Assembly (NCBI RefSeq): GCF_000247695.1
Contig: NW_004624732.1
Coordinates: 46,187,862 to 46,251,861, forward strand
Source: Heterocephalus glaber
Taxonomy: Eukaryota; Chordata; Mammalia; Rodentia; Bathyergidae
Reading direction: 5' to 3'
Length of the DNA: 64,000 bases
Positions 10,869-24,745 of the stretch are shown here, piece after piece; position 1 is the stretch's first letter; each line of letters opens with the position of its first letter. Below the pieces are notes generated by a model. That model was not told the DNA's origin. It did no database searches and saw nothing but the letters and a program-made list of their open reading frames with translations. A program made the translations under genes and the position numbers.

Positions 10869-13191
10869 TGAGATATGAAAAATGTGGAGAAATCACCATA
10901 CATTTATAAAACTAAACAATATACAGAATGAGGTTATACAATTATAGATCTCAAGATTGATTAAGATGAATCATTAAATGGTAATCAGTATATTTTTAAA
11001 TATTTTTGCATGCCTTATTTGAATAATGAGAGAAAGATCTACTTTCTACACTGGTAAATACTTTTAATTGATAAATAAAGATTAATCAATTATTCCAACA
11101 GCTCTTGGTATGACATGCATAGTAGATTCCAGGGTGCTGAGGCTCTGTTGAATTTACTAAATCACACTTTATTTTCAATTTTTGTTTTGTTTTCATGAAC
11201 AGAAAACTTGAGCAACTAAATAATTATAAGACAATTTCAGATTACTTTGCAGTAGGAAAAATTATGTCTGACCCTATCTACTTTCTTGGGCTAATTGCAG
11301 ACATTTTGGGGAACTAGATGAGTGCTATACATTATTCTACACTTCAACTAAAGCTACATTCTCAAATACATCAGCAAACTTGGTTATATACAGGTAACCT
11401 TCCAATTCCCTGGCTGGGAACAATATTAATATTAGAAAGAGAGGCTAGTACATTTTGTCACAGGGTTCAGGAATTGTTCCATTTTGTAGCAATTCTGAGT
11501 TGAAATTGAATATGATACCATACAGAAAATATGTGCTTCCTCATAGAATTACTCTATTAAGTTTGCTTCCTATGTAAACATGAATTTAAGACAGTTTCTG
11601 GTTTAGTGTTTGCCATTTTTAGTTGATGATATTGTACAAAGTTGTTCATTCTCTTTACGATAACACAAAAACGTGAACATCATACTCAGAAGGGAAAGCA
11701 CAAGTGTACAGGAGAATGTGTTAGGAGGAGATAATGTCATTTCCACACTGACATATCAGATTCATGTGATTTCTCCTCCCTTTACCCCTTAGTACAGCTG
11801 CACTATTTACAGCAAATAATCATGGAATAGTTTTGTCCTGTTAAATATTAAGATATAAAGCAAATCAGCAATTCCTGCCTCAGTATTTTGCTGCAGCTAA
11901 ACTGGAGAGCCAGATGGATAAATTCTCTGTGTTTTAGGAGAGGTCCCAGAAAAGTTTGACAAGAATGCACCACTCACTTGCTATAGTGAACACATGCATA
12001 ATTACAGTGTGATTCTTGTACTGTTCAGCCAGCTTTGTTAAAAAAAAACAAAGAACAGTAAAAGAACAACAGTGCATTATGGACTGGAACTCAGGGTAAA
12101 GGATACAAAACAAACAAGTTGAAAAGCTTTTAGCGGATGGAAACCCATTTTGAATTTATAAGGATGCCAAAATGGTTTAAAGGGAGGAAAATTGATAAAC
12201 TTAAGAGACCCAGATGTTGTTTTATAGCCAATCTAGTGAAGAGAAGATAACCCAGCTTACTTTGTAAGTGACAAAAAAGGCAAGTAGGGTGAACAGCAGG
12301 TAGTACAGAACTTTATCAGATTGTTTCTCTAGTGTACAAATAGGTAATTTATAACAGAAGATAGAAGACATAGGAAGGGCTTAGCTAAGCAAATTATTAG
12401 CCATTTAAATAAGCTCATTTTGAAAGGTCTTGCTATCCAGAAAAAGGTCAAAAGGTTACACCAAAAGCAAATTATGCCTTCACACCAATATCAAAGAGCC
12501 ACTGTGCTGCTTAACTTCATTTTTTTCTTCCATTAATAAGAAAAGAAACCCACAGGCCACAGACTTTAAATCAATTTGTCCAGCCCTTACAAAATGGACA
12601 AAGTAAAATAAGAAAACGAGTCAAAATCCAAATTATACTCCAGCAACAATATCAAATATGTCTTCCTATAGTATTAGTCATGAAGTTGACAGCTACCATA
12701 TTCAAATACTTTTATAACACAATTATTCAAGCATCACTGATCTTTAAATAATGAATTTAATTTTTTGAACAAAACTCCTGACAATGAGTATAGTCTGGAA
12801 ATTGAAAGCCCATTTTGAAGGTTGCACAGAGCTTTTGACAAGGGATCAGATCATTGCCTGTGCAACATTCTTATCCTTTATCTGCCTACTCTACATTTTT
12901 CCTTTCTCAACCAATAAAGAAAAACAAGTCACCAAAGAAAGTACAAACAATTCACCAGTAATACAATAGAGATTCTGAGTTCTCCTGCTAGGTTTCCCTA
13001 TGCCTGGAACAATCTCATTTTCTTTGAGTTATTCCTCCACTATTAAAAGCTAAAACATTTGTTTTAGTTCAGACATTGCATTTATAGTAATGATTTTCTA
13101 GACATTTTAGATTGTGCTACATGTCTCCACTTTACAAACCTTTACAGTGCTATCGCATTATTTGAAAATTAAATGTTTATGTCAGTCTTTA
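10869..13191. other. Unique AT-rich sequence
   Basis: About 2.3 kb with no recognisable repeat, exon or RNA gene. Open frames at 11318-11503 and 12784-12969 are about 60 codons with no domain. Confidence 0.5.
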
Positions 13192-13305
13192 GAACCAGCT
13201 TGGCAGACTCTTGAGGATGAGGTCCTATATGCATTATTGTCACTGCATCCCTCGGTCCCAGTGTTTGGCATATTACAGGCATTTGGCAAATATTTGGCAG
13301 ACTGC
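13192..13305 (+). repeat. L2 3'-end fossil
   Basis: ACTCTTGAGGATGAGGTCCT is followed by CACTGCATCCCTCGGTCCCA, GTGTTTGGCATATTACAGGC and GGCAAATATTTGG. This is the order of the L2 3' end (cttgaggacagggac … ccccagcac … gcctggcacatagtaggc … aataaatatttg). Confidence 0.7.
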
Positions 13306-13452
13306 ACTGAAGTTCAGGATAGTCATTTGGGAAATAATTAGCCCCATATTGAAGTATTAGAAGTGTTAGGAAGACGTTTGGGCTAATATGAATTTATAGC
13401 CATTTGACTGAAAATATTTTGCTTGCTGTCAAAGGGGATAGATAGTATTCTG

Positions 13453-13650
13453 GGATTCATATTCTGCCTCAGTCCTTAAGGTTTTATATTGAACCTGTTT
13501 AACCTCTTTGAGCTCCGTTATTTTTATCCATGTAATAAAAATGTTGATAATATTTAGTTTCCTAGGTATCTCACGATATAAAATGTCCTTACAAGACTTA
13601 ATAAATGTCCTTACCGGACTCATTGTAAACACTTGGTAAATGATACTGGC
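13453..13650 (+). repeat. MIR fossil
   Basis: TTTAACCTCTTTGAGCTCCG followed by TTATTTTTATCCATGTAATA and AAAATGTTGATAATA matches the MIR core (taacctctctgagcctcagtt…catctgtaaaatggggataata). A local partial duplication of AAATGTCCTTAC lies at about 13582 and 13605. Confidence 0.65.
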
Positions 13651-14080
13651 ATTGTTTGTTTTCACATTGTTGTTAGGAATGGCAGTCAGTGTTTCACAAG
13701 TAGAAGGACAGCAGGAATTGACTAAATAACTAAGAGATTGAGATCACCAGGTGAACAGTTGAGATGGCCAATGCTGTCTTTTTAGCATGCTTAATCAACA
13801 TAAATATAGTATCTTGTAACATTTTTATGAAATGTTTTATTTCGGAAATTTTCCAGTTTCCTTTTTCAGACTGTATATTGATAGCAAAGGTCACCAGATA
13901 TGGTCAGCATCTATAATGCTTTTATTTGGATGATTTGGGAAATTTTAAATATTTTAAATGAATTCCTGTGCTGTAGTGCAAATGTGCTGATAAAAAAGTT
14001 GAAAAAATTAAGACATACTGTATATCTGTAAATATTGTCCATTCAAAGTTAAAAAAAAATAAAATGAAAAGCATGTTGAA
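13651..14080. other. Unique AT-rich sequence
   Basis: No feature recognised. Confidence 0.5.
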
Positions 14081-14220
14081 CTAGGTTTGGTAGTGAACAT
14101 TTGTAATTCTAGCACTCAGGAAGATCTCTGAGTTCAAAGTCAGCCTGGGCTACATAATGAGCTCAAGGACAGCTTGAACTACATAGTAAAACCTTCTTTC
14201 AACCTCCCCCTCCAAAAAAT
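14081..14220 (+). repeat. B1 SINE with the usual two 29-bp units
   Basis: 7SL-like wording (ACTAGGTTTGGTAGTGAACA, then TGTAATTCTAGCACTCAGG) leads into two tandem 29-bp units at 14132-14160 and 14161-14189, both of the form GTTCAAG..CAGC.TGG.CTACATA.TGA. This is the standard structure of B1 in mouse-related rodents. Confidence 0.85.
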
Positions 14221-14452
14221 GAAATGAATGTGTTATGCACATGAGTGAATATTTGCAAAGCAAGCTAGAAGTATTCCATTGGATAAGGGAAAATTCTTTT
14301 AGATTACACTTTAATAAAAGTAAACTTTTTCTTAACAATGTACTCACTATATAATGGATCAGGTCAATCTGTATTTTCATATACTCTAATTTATAATTTG
14401 TGAGAATATTTAAAAATGTGTCTCTTTAGTACCTAGATTTAAAATATTTACT

Positions 14453-14605
14453 GGGCCTGTGCTGTGACATATGCCCAAAGTACCAACTATTTGGGAGACC
14501 GAGGTTGGAGGCCAGGTATCCAAGGCCCTGCCAAAATAAAAGGAAGGAAGGAAGCAAAGTAGAAAAGGAAGAGGAAGGGGGTGCGTGAGGAAGGAAAGAA
14601 ATTGA
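14453..14605 (+). repeat. Short B1/7SL-like fossil with GGAA-rich tail
   Basis: GGGCCTGTGCTGTGACATAT is followed by TACCAACTATTTGGGAGACC, which resembles the head of B1. The middle is shortened (GGAGGCCAGG, then CCAAGGCCCTG). The A-rich tail has expanded into AAGGAAGG/GAGGAAG sequence. Confidence 0.5.
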
Positions 14606-17600
14606 AAGTATACACGCTCATTCTTTTATGATACATTTATCAATTAATCAATTTTAAAATATTTAAATAAAAATGGCCATTAAACATCCTGGGTATATTG
14701 CTTTTGTCAATAATATGATCTGTTTTATTGAAATAGCATTTGTTTTGGCAAGATTGCTGCGAGTCCGTATGACTCAAAGGGTACCTAACATTTTAAGTTT
14801 AAGATTGGCCCAGGTCATTTTAAATATTATATGGGGCACGAGTACCTATTATTGTTTTTAAACATATTGGATAATAGAAATCCTGTGCTTAACTGCAAAT
14901 TTATTTTATTTGTATTAATCACAATGTCAAGATCTTGTCTATCTAGTTTTAGAAGTTATAAACTGAATGAATTTATATGCTGTTTCATTCACAAATGAAT
15001 TGTACTCCTGAATTTTAACATGCTATTCCTAAAACTATTAGCTGTGTGTCTGCTTTATGGGATATTCCTACATAAGCTGGCTGTTCATCAATTTGGTGTC
15101 CATACATTTCTTTGAAAGCTATATTATAATTAGAGTTTAGGTTAATACTATTCAGTAACCATAAAACAGACATAAAATAATTATAACTCATTTAGTGAAA
15201 TTAGAAAAGGGGCAATTATTAGACTCCCATTGTGAAGCTTTGCTTTGAGGGATAGATAATCTATCTGCAAGATGTACTTTAAGAACACCATTTTCAAAGA
15301 AATAAACGAGATAGATTACTGCTTTGTTTTTGTGCACTTGAGGCAGAAGGGATGGAACAGAAAACTTGTATATGAGAGTTTTCTGAACTTTTCTAAATAT
15401 TTCTAGGCAAACTGAAAATATAAATTCTAAGGACAGTAATGACTTCAAAATTATTTCTACAAACTCTATTATTTGCTAAATGAAGAAAGTGTATTTCTGA
15501 GAGTTTGCAAATTTGTGAAATATTTGTGCATGTAAATATATTATAAAATATTTCTCATACGTTTGCAATTTTTTAATATTCTAACACTTTTAAAGCCTGT
15601 CTGAAAACCTTGCTGATCAGTGATGTTTTCCAAAGTGCCCCAGAGTTATTGATTTGCTTGAATGCCAAGGGAGGTGCATTGGGCTTTACGATTTGCCATC
15701 CACTCACACACACCCTGGACAGAGTTATTTTCATACATCCAGAGAAAAATGGGAAGACATAACATATGACTTAGAGATTTAAAGTAGAGAAAGCAACAAG
15801 AGTTCTCTAAATTATCCTTGGTAAAATCTTATTTTATCTAAATACTTATACTGTGATAATGCTCCTCCAATGTCCACGAAAGCAAAAAAGAAAAAAAAAA
15901 TCTACATATCTATCTATCTAATCATCTAAGTCCAGTACATCTGCACATATAAGATAGATCAACTGTTGCTTCCCAGCATGTCTGGTGGCAAGTATTCCTA
16001 TTTCTAGGCTGGGGAAGATGGCAGAGTTTTGAAATGAAAGGATCTGGTGACATATCTCAATCAACCCTATGTGGCACTAAAAAGAAATAAAATCACTTCA
16101 TACTGACATTAAGAGATTTAGGAGGAAGTTCCATCCTTTCTTCTTTGCTATCCTCAACTATCTGCTGATATTTGCTTTATGTTATATTGTTGTCAAATCT
16201 ACAGTGTAATTCTAATATAACTGAGAACAACTTTTGACAGATATTGCAGTTGAGAAAGAATTGGGAAGAAAAACAAAAATCAAAACAAGACAGAAAACAT
16301 GAAGATAAATGGATTAAAAATAGTTGAGCTCATCACCAATTTTATTTGTATAATAATATGTAGTTTATGTTTTGATTCTTCTTCAATGAAAACAATTATA
16401 TACCCAGTGAATTATTTCTGACATCTATGAACAAAAAGAGAGAGGGAAAAAAGGCTTCCTTCAGAGTACTTTTCTGTCATTTTAAGCTGTTTTCCTGTTT
16501 CTTTACTTTGCCTTTCTGTCTTGTTTTCTGACACCAGGGACCTGAGGTAAACAGAGGTTCACCAGTGCCTGGTCCAGCCCAAGACAGATGTTGCTATAGT
16601 CAGGGTTGTATGATGAGATTTCCAAAATGCACTTGTAAATTCTGTGACAACTGTTAAGCTTATTTAGATCAAATAAAAGGCAAGCTTTGGTTGCTTTCAA
16701 CACTCACTACCTTTTCTTTGAGTGTGTGAAATATTTCTGTCTTTCCTATTAAAAAATAACATATCATCCTCTACACAGGACACATTCTTCATTGTCCTGA
16801 GAAAGACTTTCTGGCACCATAATTTACATTGAGCTGAAAGGAATTAAGGCTTTAAGATGAGTTCAGTCTTGCTAGACAAGTAAGGGGAATTAATTGAATG
16901 AAAATGCAAAATTAAAAGCAAATGATGAATTTGGCTAATTTCTTCCTTCTCAATGTTCCAGTAGGGTCCTCTGACTATTCTTCAGGAACATTGCTTGAAC
17001 TAACAGCTGTAAATTACAGATTTCCAGTAAAATATAGAAGATTTTGTTTTAAGAAAAAGCAACCGATGAACAGTTGTCTTAAAGATTTAGAGGATTCACT
17101 CCAGTTTTTAATAATCCCATGTGGTTTTAAAATATTCTAATATTTTCTCTCAACATGTTTCCAAATACACAGCTGTGAAATTAGTAGGACAATTGACATA
17201 AGAGTAATAGTGCTCTTATTTTCTGTACCAAATGTATTTGTAGAGACCAGGTAGAATTTAAGAGCAAAAAGGAATTATCAGTCAACACTTATGTTTTGTT
17301 AACTTAATCAAATTGATGGATTCTTTATTAAAAATAAACAACCAATCTGATTAGCTTGGCTTTAAAAATTAAAATCACTACCTTTAAAATGTCATCTATT
17401 TATTAAAAATCATCAGACAGTTTATATGTAAAAGTTAGAGAAGAGAATACGCTTGTTTGCCATGGGTGCTTCTCCTGCTTCCTTACTTTTAGATAAATAA
17501 GGTAAATGTGGTTTTAATATTAAAAACATTTCATTGCCAGGTTGAAAGGAATTAAAAAGAAATGAGAAAGAGGTTATGTTGATCACCCAAAAAATTCACT

Positions 17601-17833
17601 CATAGCTTCATATAAATCAGTATTGAAACTTTCATAAGATATCTAAATTAAAATAATTTCAAAATTATCCACAATATTTCATATGAATGGTGGTATTAAC
17701 TTTTCCAAAAGCTAGATATTGAAAAAAATCAGACTGAAATTTTAAAAATTCCATAAAATATCTAAATAATTATTGTTACTATCAGTACTGCATTTTCTAT
17801 GTATGGACTCTCAATATTACCAAATATATAATT

Positions 17834-17860
17834 TTTTGTTTTTGTTTTTGTTTTTTTGAT
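17834..17860. repeat. (TTTTTG)n simple repeat
   Basis: Three to four units of T-rich hexamer. Confidence 0.8.
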
Positions 17861-19750
17861 ATAATTTTAATGTTGCTAACAGTGAAGAAATATCCAATTT
17901 CCTCTGCAAGAGAAATACTCTAAGAGGGCCATATTTTTGGAAAGTGATTTGAAAACTGAATATGATTTGAGTTTTTTCAACTTCTCAGGTAATTGAAATC
18001 TTCCCAGTTTACAGTTATGAATATCAATACATTGTGTGAAAAATTAGCATTCCGAGATTTTAATTATGAGACTACAACTTTCATTTTTATATGTTGCTGT
18101 GTTTTTCCTTCAGATACAGTCTTTTCCTCAGTATAATAGAAAAACAATATTTAGAAATACTATAGACATTTTATGTATAATATTTAATTGTATAATTTAT
18201 GATGTATATAATTTAGATGTGATACAACTAGCTTTCAGGCAGTTAGATGTTCCTTTTAAATATTCATGAAACTTATATGAGAAAAGAATAGTTACATGTG
18301 ACATATTTCTAATATCCATGGATTAAAATATAGCACCTTAATATATTCCCAACATATTGTAAAATTTTGGCATTAGTTTTAGGCAAAATATGAAACATTT
18401 TAAGCACACAATAATACTAGTTTTTGTTGTGAATACTTGAGCCTGTGTGACCTTCCATTTCTTCTCTCCATTTTCAGACCACTTCAGACCCTGACGTGGT
18501 GGTGCCCTTCAGGCTCAACCTTGTCTTTGAAAAAATTGTTAAATTCTTTTCATAATTTTTGTTATTTCTATTATACCTCACCAAAATATTTTCAGATTTT
18601 GAAGATGAAAAATCACAGCAAATTCATTATAAAATCTGTAATAGTAAGCAATAAGATTCAGCATACCATTTAAGTCCTAGGACTTGAATGTCCTCTGAGA
18701 TTCTTAGCAATAATATAGTCAGAATAAAATTCTAAATCTGTGCTGTTCTTGAAGCCAAACATGTTTATCTTTTTGGTGTCCTTAAAATTTTCTCCTCTCT
18801 AAAACAGACTTATTATTTGGACATATTTGATCAAAGCTAAATATGACACTAAAACTAAACCAAGATATAACTTTATTCATGAGTCACAAATAAATTTCCA
18901 ATTGTATGCTTTTGTAAATTTTACCATTTTAGAAAGCCCTATCTTTCTCTTAGAATAAATATAAGCACAGATACCTAGCATAGGTATTTAAAATTTCCTG
19001 AACTAATCCATGTCTAAACCTACAATTTTATTCTGGTTAGTAGTAATTTTAAAGCACAGATATGCTGAACAAGAATTCCCCTCATGTTATCTGGCAATAA
19101 TACACATGTATGAAAAAAATGTAGTTAATTACATATTTGAAGTAACACAATAAATAATTTCTCCAGAATTTATTAGTTCTTAAATTTAAGTCAGGGTCAT
19201 TGAAAATTAGAAGAATGAAGAGAATGATTTGAGGGTGAAAGTGAGGAAGAAGAAGGGAAAAGAACAAAGAAAGAAGGAAAATTGAAAGCATAAAAGAAGA
19301 AGCAAAAAGTAAAATAAAATCAAGTATTGATGTAATTTTTTATATATTTCACCAGTTGGTCAGACTAGATGCTTTTGTGTAACTACAATCAGAACTTTAA
19401 AATGTGTTTTTATAGGATGATAGTTCTGATGATGTTTAGCTTTTTTTTCAAATCAAACATGTATACTCTGTTTACCTTACCATATTCTTTCTATAACCTC
19501 TTTCAATTTTTATAACAGTAAATTAGCACAGACATTACTAACAGAAGGAAGCTCTCCAAAAAAATGAAGACATCTGTCTTTTTGAAGAGGGGCAGAGCCT
19601 GCAAGAGAAATGAAACAAAAATAAAGATTCCCTTATGCAAGAATAGCTGAACAAGAGGCTGCAGCAATTCTGACTCCAACATATTTAATTAGAAGTCAAG
19701 TTATTGTTGCATCAATATTATCATGAGAAAAATTGAGATGTCATACACAT

Positions 19751-19790
19751 GCACATGCGCGCGCACGCACACACACACACACACACACAC
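19751..19790. repeat. (CG)/(CA) alternating purine-pyrimidine tract
   Basis: GCGCGCGCACGC followed by about ten CA units, almost perfectly alternating over about 40 bp. This composition favours left-handed Z-DNA. Confidence 0.9.
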
Positions 19791-20527
19791 GGGCCCACAC
19801 AGAGTATCTAGGAGAGAAGAAATATTTCAGTACACAAGTAGAAATTACAGCAAATTTGAAAATTACTATGAATTATTTGAATTTCATAGAGACTGGAAAT
19901 TAGAAGCTAGATATTTATGGTGTTGAGTTAATGCTGATAAAGTATTATACCAAAAATAAATGGTGGGCAGTGGTTAAAAAAAAATCAACTCAGAGAAATG
20001 TGCATGACATTGGTTATGCTCAAAGGAAATGTAGCATTTCTTTTTGTGATTAAGTAAAATTCATTTGTAAGAATGAGATTTTCATGAAAAGTTGTTGCAT
20101 TAGAAACTCCCTGACAGAGAATATCAGAGTTCAAATAGTTCCAAGAGAGAAAATACTTTAAAAATCAGTCTCTATTTTGGACACACACAAAAAAATCAAG
20201 ACCTAGAGGATTAAAACTTTCCTATCCAGCAATTTCTTAAACATATTGAAAGATAATATCTATATGTAGATATATAAGATATAAAAATAAGTAGATGGTA
20301 CATGTACTATTATTACTGTAGTGTTTTCCTATTTATGTGTATATCATAATTTAATTATTGTAACATTTTATTTTTATGTTTGAGATCAATTTTTTTACAG
20401 TGTTAACTTTTTGAAAAAGAAAGTTTACAATTATATCACAATTTATTTTCCTTCTAAAGTAAATATTTAGCCTGATGTGTTTCCTAAAATATTTTCTACT
20501 TCTTAAATCCTAAACATTGAAATGACC

Positions 20528-20765
20528 AAGGAGAAGGGGAAGTGGGAGGGGTAGGGGAAAGGAAAGAAGGGAATGGAACTAACATGAGAAAATGAAAAAA
20601 TGGAAACAAAGTCTTTGTAAATAGAGAGGGGTGAGGGGTTGAAGGGAGGGCAGGGAAATGGGGAAAAAATAAGAATCAAGATATATTAGGAAAAGGTGCA
20701 AATCTCCAATAATGAATGTCATTATATTGTATACCTAAAATGTACCAATAAAATTAATTTTTTTA
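20528..20765 (+). repeat. Short 5'-truncated L1 3' end (3'UTR)
   Basis: A G-rich purine tract (20531-20660) is followed by ATTATATTGTATACCTAAAA and TGTACCAATAAAATTAA, the typical L1 tail with its polyadenylation signal. AAATGACC occurs on both sides (about 20520-20527 and 20766-20773), so this looks like a complete short insertion with a target-site duplication. Confidence 0.75.
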
Positions 20766-22294
20766 AAATGACCTTCCTTTAGATCCACTTACTAGTCTCC
20801 TTAAGTATAGATTTTAAAAGAGTAAAGAAGATGAAAATCTCGAAAGTCATAAATGTTTTCTTTTCTCCAGATACCACATGCCCACATTTTCAAGTCTCCA
20901 ATCAAATCCTCTCAAAATAAAATAATTAATTTTTTTATTTTTTATTTAAACATGAGTTAATATATTTGAGCAAGTGGACAGCCTGTTTATAACAAGAAAT
21001 ACATTCCTAGCTTATTAAAGAAAGAACTAGATTGCAGTTCCTAATATCATTCACACTTCTCCTGACTCCATCCGCAGTGCTTGGTTCAATCTATATTGTC
21101 TCTTACCTTTGCCTATTAACATTGATAGTACTTCTTTTTATTAGTCTCTTGGTGCTCACTGGTGTTTTATGCATAATGATGTTTAAATTTAATTGAGCTA
21201 TAAGTTTCAAATTAATTATGAGGCTCTGTGTGTCTTCAGTACTCTTCCTTCTATGATTATTGTAGCATTTTCTATATAATTTCTTTAAAATTCTTCATCT
21301 ATTAAACACGTAATACGCTAGTTTTAAGAAAAAGTCTCAGACTATATTAAGATTATCTTAATATTTTCATTTTCAGCAAAATTTTTCTTAAATATGCCTT
21401 GTGAAGAATGTAAACACTGGACTGTAATGGACTATTTTTTACTAGAAAGGCCTATGGCTTGAAAAACAACAACAACAGCAACAACAACAAAATATGTGCA
21501 CTCACAAGGAAAGTGTCATGCTTCAATTATGTTTAGATTTTCACCCTAATTTTACTTATGATCTTTAAATAATGATTACCAGTTTCCATACCTGATATCT
21601 TTGTGTGAGAGCTAAACTGATGGCTTAGAAGGTCAGAATTTCCTACTGTGACATGCACTCAACCAACCACTTCACAGTCAAACCTCTCAAATGTTCATCT
21701 TGCAAAGTATGCACAGAAAATTCCCCAAACCATTGAGAAGTTCCTTGGATAACTTGGATTCACATTAAAATCTTCCTGACCACCTTGACACTTAATGAGC
21801 CTTCTATACATTAAAAGATGAATATTCAGGCATTCACCAAAGATTATCAACTTAAATTTATTTGTTAGAAGAAACTTGGGAAACAAAAAATGTCTTCAGA
21901 GGGAATAACACTTCCTGTGTCTTCTCATGCTAGAGCATTATTTTAAATCTAAATTACTTCTTTTATTCTATCTAGTTAACTGAATTTGAGGGAATCAGTG
22001 TTGCAAATTAATCTTTTCCTGTGAAATGACAATCACCAATAAATTAAGCTATTTCCTAATTCTTGCCTAAAGGCAGAATTTACAGTGAATTGGACCTTTC
22101 TGAATAAAATGTGAGTAAAATTTTTGAGAAAAATACATGAGTTAAATTTTTGGTGCCCTCAGTTGAGATTCCAAAATTCAGAACCTCAAAGAGGAACGCA
22201 ATTGGATATAGTGCATTGAGTGATAATTCACTATAAAACACCTACAATGAAGAGAGAAACCCAATATAAAGAAAGGTACAGGGTAGAGTCCAAG
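20766..22294. other. Unique AT-rich sequence
   Basis: Nothing recognised except a CAA-type simple repeat at 21462-21491. Confidence 0.5.
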
Positions 22295-22755
22295 TGCCTT
22301 GTTTACCTTTCTCATTGATGAGACAAAATACCTGACACCCAAAGTTAAAGGAGGAAAAGTTTCTTTGGCTCACAGTTTGTAGACATTTCAGCTCGTAGTT
22401 GGCTGGCTCTAAGGAAGGATGGGATGGCAGAGGGCCATTGCAGAGGAGAAACAGTTTGTGGTAGTCAGAAGGCAGCAAAGCAGCAAAGTACCAAGCAATA
22501 AGAAACCACAACAGCCCTCTTTCTGTCTCTTATATTCTATCCAGGCTACAGTCTCTTATGGTGGGTAGCACTCATACCCGGGGAGGGGCTTCTCATTATC
22601 CACTCCAAGAACTATGCCAAACCAATTAATGGGCTAATTTAGTATTAACATACCATTAATCCCACCATCACACACTCTAGATTCAGCCACCTCTGAGAAG
22701 CCCCATGTATGAGGCTTTAGGAGAACATCTAGACACAAGCCATAACACCAAGCAA
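22295..22755 (-). repeat. MaLR-type LTR
   Basis: The + strand reads GATGAGACAAAATACCTGAC, GGCTCACAGTTTGTAGACAT, then AATTAATGGGCTAATTTAGT and ATGAGGCTTTAGGAGAACAT. This is the antisense order of MST/THE1-like LTRs. Decayed, with approximate edges. The 89-codon minus-strand open frame inside it is explained by the LTR. Confidence 0.65.
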
Positions 22756-24359
22756 GGATCAAGGCTCTCTAACGTTAAGCCATGACTTGCATAATAGAGG
22801 CTTCCCTCATAGTGCTCCACATGGAGCTGTGAAAATCTCATGTGTTTCTAGCCCTTCTAAGTGAATATTTGGGGCATTTGAAATGATTAAATAAATAAGC
22901 TTTAACATATCCTCTTACTAGATCCAGTTTTGTGAGAAACTTGTGAATACATGTAGTTCACCCTAAAAAATGGTGCAGTGGCAGTATGTACACCTGCCTT
23001 TTATTATTTTAAAACAGTTAGTCTCATAATAAAATATGTAGGATAGCAACATCCACAACACTTGATAACTTAGTAAAAAGGCAAATCTATTAGTTCTACC
23101 CCAGATATAGTAAATCAAGAACACTGAGAAGAACCTTAGACATTTCCAGTGACTGATAGAAACAATGTTTAAACAACACACCTTACCAGTGTAACTTTTG
23201 TACATGCATAGCAAAGACAGTAGCCTTGAAAGAATATTTACTGTACCATATTCCATCTTGGAAATGAAAGATAATTGGTTCTAGAAGTAAGGGAGGATGA
23301 GCTACAGAGGAAGAAAAAGCCTAAGATATCAGTAGTGAATCTTGAAAATGATCCTAAGCTCTGGCTTCCTGAGACAAAATAGCCAACGATGTAGAAACAA
23401 GAGAAAACCACGGTGAATGTAGGGTGATAAAGAGCAGAGTAGAAGGTGCTTTTGAAGAGAAAAACCAAGCAAGTTTCCAAACATTCAAAGGGAATATAGA
23501 TTTTCCTATTACAAGAATCTCTGACATATTCAGAGAAAAATGAAAATACAATACTCATTCAAAATTTGTAGAAGTGAATCAAATGGTGATTAAAATTTCA
23601 TGAGTTTACACTTCTGCATTTCGTAAATGTGGAAACAAAAACAAAATATATTTTCCAACCTTAAAACAAAAGAAATAAGAGAAAATACTTATTTTAAAAT
23701 AAAAATTTTAGAGACAAGGAAACAAACAAGTTTAGCCCTGTAGTTGCCTGGGTCAATTGGCTGCCAACTGTTTGTAGAACAAGTATACAGAGGTAGAATT
23801 ACGTTGAAAAGGGAGAGATTAGACTTCCAGGATCCTTGGACAGCTAAAGTTTTTAAGGTAATGAATGACAAAAGATGCACTGGGAAAGTGTTGCAGAGAT
23901 CTGTGGCAGGAAACTAATATTGTTGCCTGAATGCTGATATTCTGCATGTGTATGAGAAAAAAACACAGCTTGAAAGAGAGAACAGAAGAAAGGAGTAGGC
24001 AAAAAGAGCTTATGCAGAAGTGGAGATAATCATTTGTCTCAACATTAATAATAATAATAATAAATACTTTACAATACATGGATCAAAATTCTAAATGGCT
24101 ATCCTTTAATAGTGGAACTATGTTAGTGCTAAAGTGAAAGTTGCCCTGGCCCTATAACAAATCTTAAAAGTGAATATCAAGATGAATTACCATGCAACTA
24201 TAAATATTAAAATAGTGTGGTATTAGTAAAAAGAATGAAATATAAACTGATAAGAAACAAAAACTTTTTTAAGTAAATGTATGATTAATTTTCAATGCAA
24301 AGATGCAATCAATTTTTTCAACAAATGTTGTTTTTTTTTTAACAAATAGTATAATTGGC
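22756..24359. other. Unique AT-rich sequence
   Basis: Several overlapping minus-strand open frames of 60-106 codons (22963-24079) lie here. Their products are hydrophobic and compositionally biased, as expected of AT-rich chance frames. (TAA)n at 24044-24063. Confidence 0.45.
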
Positions 24360-24745
24360 ACATTAATTATTGATCGCTACATAATGAATTGCCCTAAACT
24401 TAGTGGTTTAAAAGAATAATATTTATTTTACCACAATTCTTTGGATAAGGAATTCTAGTTAAATTGAACTAACTGTCCAGAGGAATCAAGCAAGGTGACA
24501 TATGAGGGCAGAGTCTTCAAAATTTAGTTCTTTATGGGCTGCTGGACAGAAGAGTTTAGTTCCTCATATGTTTTGGGGGTAGATTCTACACTCAGCTCCA
24601 TGCCATATGGGACCAATTTATTAAGGAAGCTTGCAACAGACAGTAAGACGGTCAGTCATTAGGTCCAGCCCACAATCAAGGGGAAGATTTACATAAAGAT
24701 GTGAATAGCAAGAAATAATTATTACAGAAGCCACCTACTACATTC
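24360..24745 (-). repeat. MLT1-like LTR
   Basis: ATTGATCGCTACATAATGAA, TTGCCCTAAACTTAGTGG, then ACCACAATTCTTTGGATAAG, and near the far end TTAGGTCCAGCCCACAATCA and AGGGGAAG. This is the antisense of MLT1 LTRs. Confidence 0.7.

Larger units (their letters stand above)
14606..20527. other. Unique AT-rich sequence
   Basis: Nearly 6 kb with no recognisable interspersed repeat or gene apart from low-complexity stretches: TTTTTG units at 17834-17860, a purine-rich tract at 19195-19310 and a CA/CG microsatellite at 19751-19790. Open frames are all under 90 codons and without domains. Confidence 0.45.

Noticed and set aside
23238..23558. 106-codon hydrophobic minus-strand frame
   Set aside because: Overlapping frames of similar composition occur on the same strand and there is no signal or domain, so chance in AT-rich DNA is more likely.
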